Positions 58,058-64,000 of a stretch of 64,000 bases of DNA are shown here, piece by piece (the stretch's first letter is position 1; every line of letters begins with the position of its first letter). Under the pieces are notes generated by a model, which worked only from the letters and a program-made list of their open reading frames with translations, did not search any database and was not told the origin of the DNA. The DNA is from SFWF01 sp045537915. GTDB taxonomy: Bacteria > Bacillota > Clostridia > Oscillospirales > Acutalibacteraceae. The stretch lies in contig JAZSQK010000045.1 in the NCBI GenBank assembly GCA_045537915.1, forward strand, positions 1 to 64,000, given 5' to 3'. The translations under genes were made by a program, and so were the position numbers.

Positions 58058-58996
58058 ATGGATAAAAACCTGAAAATTATAGTGGTTTGCGGCGGCTTTT
58101 CCAGTGAACGAGAGGTATCGCTGAGAAGCGGTGCGGCGGTATATAAAGCTCTTAAAGGCAGCGGATATAACAACACAGAACTGTTTGACCTTACAGAAGA
58201 AAATCTTTCTGAGCTCATAGATAAAAAGCCTGACCTTGTTTATATTACTCTTCACGGCGTAGGCGGTGAAGACGGCTGTATTCAAGGTGCGCTTGAACTC
58301 GCAAATATTTCTTATACAGGCCCCGGTGTTGAAACAAGCGCAGTTTGTATGAACAAGGTGCTGACAAAACAGGTTATGATATCCTACGGTATTCCAACCG
58401 CAAAGTTCCTTGTATTTAACAATCGGCAAGGAGTCTCTGCCAAGGAAATATCATCAGAAATTATAAATAAAATAGGGCTTCCCGTTGTACTCAAAGCACC
58501 CTGTGAGGGCTCAAGTGTCGGCGTGATGATTGTAAATGAAGAAAAGAATTTAGAAGTCGCAATTGAGGAAATATATTCCTACGGAGATACACTGCTCGCT
58601 GAAGAGTTCCTTTCAGGCACAGAGGTTACCCTTCCTATTTTAGGAAACAAAGAGTTAACGGTATTGCCCGAGGTTGAAATCACAACCGACAATCAGTTTT
58701 ATGATTTTGAAGCAAAATATACTGCAGGAAAGTGCAACCACATAATTCCGTCAAGCCTGAGCCGAGAGGAAAAAGAAAAGGTTGCAAGGATAGGAGCCGA
58801 CCTTTATAAAATACTCGGTTGCAGAGGACTTTCCAGAATTGATTTTATAGTTGACAAAAACAAGGGCCCGATGGTCATTGAGGTTAACACTTCCCCGGGA
58901 ATGACCGAAATGAGCCTTTTCCCTGATTCTGCAAGATATGCAAAAATCAGCTTTGAAGAGCTTGTTTTACGAGTAGCGGAGCTTGGGTTAGAGTAA
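58058..58996 (+). CDS. ddl: D-alanine--D-alanine ligase
   Basis: The 312-residue ATP-grasp enzyme has the N-terminal GGFSSEREVSLRSG (Glu17, equivalent to E. coli DdlB Glu15), LHGVGGEDGCIQGALEL, LKAPCEGSSVGVM, the omega-loop FYDFEAKY and the C-terminal metal site IEVNTSPGMTEMS. The omega-loop is that of D-Ala-D-Ala enzymes, not of VanA-type D-Ala-D-Lac ligases. Placement next to a MurF-like ligase inside a polysaccharide cluster suggests that the two work together on D-Ala-D-Ala transfer. Whether another ddl gene exists in the genome is unknown. Confidence 0.92.
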   Translation: MDKNLKIIVVCGGFSSEREVSLRSGAAVYKALKGSGYNNTELFDLTEENLSELIDKKPDLVYITLHGVGGEDGCIQGALELANISYTGPGVETSAVCMNKVLTKQVMISYGIPTAKFLVFNNRQGVSAKEISSEIINKIGLPVVLKAPCEGSSVGVMIVNEEKNLEVAIEEIYSYGDTLLAEEFLSGTEVTLPILGNKELTVLPEVEITTDNQFYDFEAKYTAGKCNHIIPSSLSREEKEKVARIGADLYKILGCRGLSRIDFIVDKNKGPMVIEVNTSPGMTEMSLFPDSARYAKISFEELVLRVAELGLE

Positions 58997-59021
58997 TTGT
59001 TGGCTTTTAAGGAGAAGTTTG

Positions 59022-60290
59022 ATGAGATTATTAGTGTTGTCACGCTCGGCATGGAGAAACGATAATAGCACGGGCAGAACATTATCTGATATTATGAGCG
59101 CATTACCTGATGCCGAAGTTTATGGTATTTCTATGCGTGATCAGGCGATGCAAAATGATATTTGCAAACAAAACTTTATAATTTCTGAAAAACAAATGGT
59201 AAAGCATCTGCTTGGTAAGGGACAGGTTGGGAAAAAAGAGCAGGTTTTATCACAGGATACACAAGAAGTCAGCAATATATATGATAATACAAAAGCAAAA
59301 AGCCGTATATTACTTTGGTTTTTAAGAGAACTTCTATGGAGCATAGGCGGTTGGAAGAATGAAAACCTTAAAAGGTATATTGAAGAAGTTAAACCCGATA
59401 TAATTTTTTCTCCTGTTTTTCCGGGCTGTTATCCTCAAAAGTTACTCCTTCACATCAAAAAAATCAGCGGAGCCAAGGTTGCTGTTTTTCATATGGATGA
59501 CAATTACACCTTAAAAAGATATTCGCTTTCCCCGCTTTTTTGGATTTATCGGTTCTTAATGCGAAAGTGGGTTAAAAAAGCAACAAAAAGCGCTGATATT
59601 GTGTACGTTATTTCTGAGCTTCAAAAAAAAGAATACGAAAAGTGTTTTGGTTGTGTTTGTAAGCTTTTAACAAAGGCTGCAGATTTTATGGGAGAACCAG
59701 AACTGAAAAAAGAGTACAATTCTCCGCTTCAACTTGTATATACAGGTAATATCGAGCTTAACCGTTGGAAATCATTAGCTCATATAGCAAATGTGCTCGA
59801 GCAGATAAATAAAAATGGTATTAAAGCCCAACTTAAAATATATACGGGCAATCAGATAACCGATAAGATGAACGAGGCGCTGAATAGGGGGGAGTCCTCC
59901 TGCGTTATGGGCAGTGTTTCTGCCGATAAGGTTGCCGAAATTCAGAAAAATGCTGATATGCTTGTTCACGTAGAGGCTCTTGATATTAAAAACAAGCTTA
60001 CGGTAAGACAATCTTTTTCTACCAAAATAGTCGATTACCTTGCCGCTGCCCGTCCTATTCTTGCCTTCGGTCCAAAGGATGTTGCATCTATCGACCATTT
60101 TGTAAAAAATGACTGTGCGATTACAGCCGATAGCGAAGAGGAGCTTTTTAGCAAACTCTCTGCGGCTATCGAGGATAAAAACGAATTGAACAGGCTTTCA
60201 GAAAAAGCTTATGAATGTGGAAAAAGGTTTCACAATAAACAGGATATTGATTCAATGCTCAAAAGCGATATGCTTCATCTGCTGGGTTAA
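59022..60290 (+). CDS. Glycosyltransferase (GT-B type)
   Basis: The protein is about 422 residues with an N-terminal LLVLSRSAWRNDNSTGRTLS, a middle VKPDIIFSPVFPGCYPQKLL and a GT4-like C-terminal domain (LVYTGNIELNRWKSLAHIAN, then KIVDYLAAARPILAFGPKDV). The usual donor-site Glu motif is less clear than in the other transferases. It probably adds one sugar of the repeat unit. The start at 59022 follows AAGGAG; a TTG just before it is unlikely to be used. Confidence 0.8.
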   Translation: MRLLVLSRSAWRNDNSTGRTLSDIMSALPDAEVYGISMRDQAMQNDICKQNFIISEKQMVKHLLGKGQVGKKEQVLSQDTQEVSNIYDNTKAKSRILLWFLRELLWSIGGWKNENLKRYIEEVKPDIIFSPVFPGCYPQKLLLHIKKISGAKVAVFHMDDNYTLKRYSLSPLFWIYRFLMRKWVKKATKSADIVYVISELQKKEYEKCFGCVCKLLTKAADFMGEPELKKEYNSPLQLVYTGNIELNRWKSLAHIANVLEQINKNGIKAQLKIYTGNQITDKMNEALNRGESSCVMGSVSADKVAEIQKNADMLVHVEALDIKNKLTVRQSFSTKIVDYLAAARPILAFGPKDVASIDHFVKNDCAITADSEEELFSKLSAAIEDKNELNRLSEKAYECGKRFHNKQDIDSMLKSDMLHLLG

Positions 60291-60304
60291 AAGGAGTGTA
60301 AATT

Positions 60305-61372
60305 TTGACAGTATATCTCATAAATATATTCTTAATACTTTTTTGGGGATATTTCTTACTATACAGATACAAAAGTGATAAAAATACTAAAATATACTGC
60401 GGCATAATTGCACTCCAGTGGATACTTATATCGGGCCTCAGACATATCACCATGGGCGCAGATACCGAGAGATATTATAATTCCTTTGAAGCAACAAAAA
60501 GCTTATCCTGGACAGAAATATTTAATAATCTTCGTGATTATTTGTTTGCAGGAGCCAGGTCTAAGGACCCGGGATATGATTTATTTGAAAAGGTATTTCA
60601 GATTTTCTGCTCAGATTATCAGGTGTACCTTGTTTTCATTGCTACAATCTTCACAGTAATTATGGCTGTGTGGATTTATAAAAACTCGGCTATGCCTGAG
60701 TTTAGCTTTATACTTTATTCTGTGTTATTTTACGCCTTCTATGCAGTTACGGGACACAGGCAGACAATAGCTACAGCGCTGATTGTTTTCTGGGGATATA
60801 AGTATATTAAGGAAAGAAAGCTTGTAAAATTCCTGATACTTGCCTTTATAGCTTTTTTGTTGCACAAATCGTCCTTGGTGTTTATTCCCTTCTACTTTAT
60901 AGCAAATATACCTATAACCCCGATGTATGTTGTTTTCGCCCTCGTAATAATTGCAGTAGTCGTTATTTCGGGACAAGGCTTATATGGAGCTATAGCAGAA
61001 AGCATGGGCTTTGGCGACGAACAAATTAATTATTCTAAAGGCGGAGCCGAAACCTATGCTACTATACTGACGCTTATGTGTATAATTATCCTCGTCTTTT
61101 ATATCTATTATAAAAACAGGAGTGAAAATGCTGCAAGAATCTTTAATATTACACTGCTAACATTAATGTCTTCCTTGCTCGTATTCCAAAACCAAGGTTT
61201 TATGAGAATTCAGCAGTATTACTCCCTTTTCCTAATGGTTACCTTCCCCGAGATTATTTTATCCTTTGATAAAAAGGGTAGAACTATTACATACCTTGTT
61301 ACTATGGGTGTCCTTATCGGATATCTGATAAGCAACAACCCGAGTTATCTGTTCTTCTGGCAGCAGGTGTAG
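60305..61372 (+). CDS. EpsG-family polysaccharide polymerase (Wzy-like)
   Basis: The 355-residue membrane protein has about ten hydrophobic segments and EpsG features: GLRHITMGADTERYYNSFEA near the N-terminus (the conserved R-x-x-x-G-x-D-x-x-Y), VTGHRQTIATALIVFWGYKY and FLLHKSSLVFIPFYF. EpsG proteins are thought to polymerise repeat units at the membrane. The start is TTG at 60305, 9 nt after AAGGAG. It lies between glycosyltransferases in the same operon. No flippase (Wzx) has appeared up to the window end. Confidence 0.88.
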   Translation: MTVYLINIFLILFWGYFLLYRYKSDKNTKIYCGIIALQWILISGLRHITMGADTERYYNSFEATKSLSWTEIFNNLRDYLFAGARSKDPGYDLFEKVFQIFCSDYQVYLVFIATIFTVIMAVWIYKNSAMPEFSFILYSVLFYAFYAVTGHRQTIATALIVFWGYKYIKERKLVKFLILAFIAFLLHKSSLVFIPFYFIANIPITPMYVVFALVIIAVVVISGQGLYGAIAESMGFGDEQINYSKGGAETYATILTLMCIIILVFYIYYKNRSENAARIFNITLLTLMSSLLVFQNQGFMRIQQYYSLFLMVTFPEIILSFDKKGRTITYLVTMGVLIGYLISNNPSYLFFWQQV

Positions 61373-61374
61373 AT

Positions 61375-62592
61375 ATGAAGATAATTCAAATCAATGCTGT
61401 AAACGGGGTTTCTTCCACAGGGAGAACCTCCTATGAAATGAGTAGTTTTTTAAACGATGCAGGACATTCTTGCGTAACGGCATATTCACAGGGTCAGAGA
61501 ACTAAAGAGAATATAGAGTATAAAATAGGTAGCAGATTTGACACTAAGCTTCACGGTCTGATGTCAAGAATAAGCGGAAGGCAAGGGTATTTTTCCCACA
61601 TAGCTACAAAAAAGCTTTTAAAGTTTATGGATGAATATAAGCCCGATGTAGTATTGCTCAGAAATCTTCACGGCAACTATATAAATCTGCCGATGTTACT
61701 GAAGTATTTAGCAAAAAAAGATATTGCAACAGTTGCAGTTTTGCACGACTGTTGGTTCTACACAGGCAAATGCTGTCACTATACTGTTCAAAACTGCTTT
61801 AAGTGGAAAGATACTTGCGGCAGCTGCCCCCAGCTCAAAAAACATAATGTCAGCTGGTTTTTTGACAGAACAGCAAAAATGCAAGCCGACAAGATAAAGT
61901 TTTTTGGCTCTATACCTCGTCTTGCGGTCGTCGGCGTTTCAGACTGGATAACCAATGAGGCAAGAACTGCGTCGGTTTTTAAAGGTGTAAAGCTTTTTAA
62001 GAGAATTTACAATTGGGTAGATGCAGACACATTTTCATATAGCCCGGCAGAAGAATTAAAAGAAAAACTCGGACTTAAAGACAAAAAGGTTATTCTTTCG
62101 GTTGCGTACGGATGGACTAAGGATAAAGGTCTTGATACCATTAATGAAATTTCCAAGAAGCTTAAGCCTGATGAAAAAATTCTACTTGTTGGAGATATTT
62201 ATGAGGACATTATTTTAAATGATAATATCGTCCATGTTCCTACAACTCAGTTATCTGAAAAACTGGCGCAGTATTATTCTCTGGCAGATGTATTTGTTCA
62301 GCCCTCCTTGGAGGAAACCTTTGGCAAGGTAACTGCTGAGGCTCTTTCTTGCGGAACGCCGGTGGTATGCTTCAATTCAACCACCACACCCGAGCTTGTC
62401 AAAAACGGTTGCGGAACAGTTCTCGAAAGGCTTGATGTTGACAGTATGCTTAGTGCCGCCAGAGAGATTATAACAAAAGGCAAAAAGTTTTATTCTGATT
62501 ACTGTCGTGAGACTGCGTTGGCTCTTTTTTCCAAAGAGGATAATATCGGCGAATATATTGATGTTTTTGAAAATCTGATAGGGGAGAAATAA
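61375..62592 (+). CDS. Glycosyltransferase family 4
   Basis: The 405-residue GT-B enzyme resembles WcaC/colanic-acid-type transferases. It starts MKIIQINAVNGVSSTGRTSY, has VAVLHDCWFYTGKCCHYTVQ with several cysteines (CCHYTVQNC, CGSCPQ) and ends in a GT4 domain with VQPSLEETFGKVTAEALSCG (E-x7-E) and FNSTTTPELV. It transfers a sugar, probably from a nucleotide donor, to the growing lipid-linked unit. It lies 2 nt after the polymerase gene. Confidence 0.9.
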   Translation: MKIIQINAVNGVSSTGRTSYEMSSFLNDAGHSCVTAYSQGQRTKENIEYKIGSRFDTKLHGLMSRISGRQGYFSHIATKKLLKFMDEYKPDVVLLRNLHGNYINLPMLLKYLAKKDIATVAVLHDCWFYTGKCCHYTVQNCFKWKDTCGSCPQLKKHNVSWFFDRTAKMQADKIKFFGSIPRLAVVGVSDWITNEARTASVFKGVKLFKRIYNWVDADTFSYSPAEELKEKLGLKDKKVILSVAYGWTKDKGLDTINEISKKLKPDEKILLVGDIYEDIILNDNIVHVPTTQLSEKLAQYYSLADVFVQPSLEETFGKVTAEALSCGTPVVCFNSTTTPELVKNGCGTVLERLDVDSMLSAAREIITKGKKFYSDYCRETALALFSKEDNIGEYIDVFENLIGEK

Positions 62593-62595
62593 ACT

Positions 62596-63870
62596 ATGAA
62601 AGTTTTATGGATAGTTAATATGGTCTTTCCGGAAGTTGCCGAAAAGTTGGGTTTAAGGACAAGTACAAGTGGCGGCTGGCTACTTGACCTTGCTAAAGGT
62701 GTGTCTGAAAACAAAGAAACTGAACTCGGTGTCATGACATATTATTTCGGTAAAGAATTCGTTGATATTGAGCATAACGGAGTCAGATATTTTTTGCTTC
62801 CCGGCGGAAGCAAAAGACTTCTTTATAAAAACAAAAAAACAGCTGAAGACTGTAAAAAAATTGTATCATTATTTAATCCTGATATTATTCATATCCACGG
62901 AACAGAATATGCGCCCGGATATGAGATGCTAAATGCGCACCCTGAAATTCCATCTGTTTTGACAATTCAAGGTGTGATAAAAAGAATAGCAGAAGAATAT
63001 TATGGTGGCTTTACGCTTTGGCAAATCCTTAAAATGTCAAAATTCAAGGATATTATAAGAGGGAAAATACCGCTGACATATAAAATGCTTTACACTAAAA
63101 ATGCTAAGCGTGAAATAGAAGTTCTTAAAAAGGTAAAGTATGTTACCGGTAGAACGGATTGGGATAAGTCAACCATGCTTGCGGTGAATCCAAACCTAAG
63201 ATATTTCAGGTGCAACTATAATCTTCGGGATGCTTTTTATAATAGTGAAAAGTGGTGTGCTGAAACAATGACACCGCACACCATAATTACTAATGCAGGA
63301 CATTATTCGTTAAAGGGCTTACATATTGTTATCAAAGCTTTATCAATCGTTAAAAATAAGTATCCCGATGTTAAGCTGTTTATTCCGGGTGGCGGTAAAG
63401 CAGAGAATGGCAGACTCGTAAATCCTTCAAGCTATACTTGTTATTTGCTTAAGATGATTGATAAATTGCAACTTAACGAAAATGTTGAGTTTGTAGGAAA
63501 TTTAGGTCCAGATAAAGTTGCGGAGCATTTAAGAAAAGCTAACGTTTGTGTGGTTTCTTCTGCAATTGAGGGAGCATCGGCAACGCTATGCGAAGCTATG
63601 ATGGTTGGTACACCTTCTATCAGTTCATATCGTGGAGGAATGACTGATCTGCTTACTGACAAAGTAAATGGCTTTACCTATGATTTTCCGGAGTACCCAC
63701 AGTTAGCGCTCAGAATTATGGAAATATTTGGAAATGACAAGCTTTCAAACACTTTTTCAAAAAGAACAATTGAACTTGCAAACATTCGCCATGACAGAGA
63801 GCGTAATCCACGTGAAATGGTTGAAGTTTATAAGGAGGTTCTGCGTTGTGAACACAAGGAAACAATATAA
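62596..63870 (+). CDS. Glycosyltransferase family 4
   Basis: The 424-residue GT-B enzyme starts MKVLWIVNMVFPEVAEKLGL and has IHIHGTEYAPGYEML. The C-terminal donor domain has ITNAGHYSLKGLHIVIKALS and VVSSAIEGASATLCEAMMVG with the E-x7-E-like motif. It starts 3 nt after the previous transferase. The end overlaps the next gene by about 23 nt. Confidence 0.9.
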   Translation: MKVLWIVNMVFPEVAEKLGLRTSTSGGWLLDLAKGVSENKETELGVMTYYFGKEFVDIEHNGVRYFLLPGGSKRLLYKNKKTAEDCKKIVSLFNPDIIHIHGTEYAPGYEMLNAHPEIPSVLTIQGVIKRIAEEYYGGFTLWQILKMSKFKDIIRGKIPLTYKMLYTKNAKREIEVLKKVKYVTGRTDWDKSTMLAVNPNLRYFRCNYNLRDAFYNSEKWCAETMTPHTIITNAGHYSLKGLHIVIKALSIVKNKYPDVKLFIPGGGKAENGRLVNPSSYTCYLLKMIDKLQLNENVEFVGNLGPDKVAEHLRKANVCVVSSAIEGASATLCEAMMVGTPSISSYRGGMTDLLTDKVNGFTYDFPEYPQLALRIMEIFGNDKLSNTFSKRTIELANIRHDRERNPREMVEVYKEVLRCEHKETI

Positions 63871-64000
63871 TTCTTTAGACTTAGCAAAGTTTATAGCGGC
63901 AATCCTAATTGTTATAATACATGCAAATCCTTTTAGTACATATAGCAGTGTGGCAGCATTTGCATTTAGAAATATTATTGCTACTGTTGCCGTACCGTTC
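63848..64000 (+). CDS. Acyltransferase family 3 protein, N-terminal fragment
   Basis: The frame starts with GTG at 63848, with AAGGAGG 9 nt upstream, and runs off the window (51 codons visible). The N-terminus contains SLDLAKFIAAILIVIIHANP, the opening of membrane O-acyltransferases (OafA/NodX type), and continues into a second hydrophobic stretch (IIATVAVPF). It probably adds acetyl or another acyl group to the polysaccharide. It overlaps the preceding transferase gene. Confidence 0.85.
   Translation, partial: MNTRKQYNSLDLAKFIAAILIVIIHANPFSTYSSVAAFAFRNIIATVAVPF

Noticed and set aside
50544..58996. VanH/VanA-like pair making D-Ala-D-Lac (vancomycin-resistance type)
   Set aside because: The ligase carries the FYDFEAKY omega-loop of D-Ala-D-Ala enzymes, the dehydrogenase is more than 6 kb away, and no VanX-like gene is seen.

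Overview
The window looks like a chromosomal contig from an anaerobic, probably gut-dwelling Clostridia (Oscillospirales/Ruminococcaceae-like) bacterium. This rests on the HrcA/CIRCE-controlled hrcA-grpE-dnaK-dnaJ heat-shock operon, Gram-positive RBSs (AAGGAG/GGAGG), lipoprotein and sortase-type surface proteins, GatAB, and the mix of pectin and galactoside enzymes with a TAXI-type TRAP transporter. Taxonomy is inferred from gene content only; no search was run.

Layout. 1-2115: end of gatA and complete gatB. 2173-4611: remnant of an M20 peptidase and a sodium:solute symporter. 4647-5576: a small cassette (XRE regulator and a divergent SLOG-like gene) bracketed by inverted purine-rich repeats. 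5611-12709 (minus strand): a sugar-acid/pectin block with a fucose-isomerase-like protein, a ceramidase-fold protein, a GH28-type beta-helix enzyme, a LacI regulator and uronate isomerase UxaC. 12798-17067: a hydrolase, a DUF3892 protein and a TAXI TRAP transporter. 17195-19741: a repeat-rich accessory island with small genes, a four-helix-bundle/YbjQ-like operon, hairpin arrays and tRNA-Tyr. 20000-25084: a four-gene Gld-like ABC export module. 25179-36627: GH2 and GH35 enzymes, an ABC exporter, NAD(P)HX dehydratase, PAP2, a YbaK-type deacylase, tRNA-Gln, tRNA-Ala and a GreA-like factor. 36852-43451: a TetR regulator and a 1965-residue VWA/pilin-like surface protein. 43585-48794: the heat-shock operon, with a four-helix-bundle cassette inserted between dnaK and dnaJ. 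49043-64000: a surface-polysaccharide cluster running off the right edge.

The polysaccharide cluster can be read as a pathway. An initiating sugar-phosphate transferase comes first, followed by a WbpO-like dehydrogenase and a WbpP-like epimerase that would supply UDP-hexosaminuronic acid. Four glycosyltransferases, an EpsG-like polymerase and an acyltransferase then build and decorate the polymer. Embedded among them are unusual genes: an HpcH/HpaI aldolase, a D-2-hydroxyacid dehydrogenase, an asparagine-synthetase-like ligase without the glutaminase cysteine, a MurF-like ligase and a D-Ala-D-Ala ligase. Together they suggest an amino-acid- or peptide-substituted polymer (inference).

The most unusual material is non-coding. 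(a) A roughly 150-nt structured element occurs three times (17671-17873, 17902-18091, 32757-32890). Its hairpin stems differ in sequence but stay paired, while linkers and a TATCGC loop are conserved; its ends resemble tRNA 3' ends. (b) An array of about eight different hairpins joined by a constant linker (TATATCATCA or its complement) lies directly upstream of a four-helix-bundle gene. (c) A G3-4/A3-4 purine repeat occurs at six loci, directly after terminators or stop codons, and forms inverted flanks of two small cassettes, one of which splits dnaK from dnaJ.
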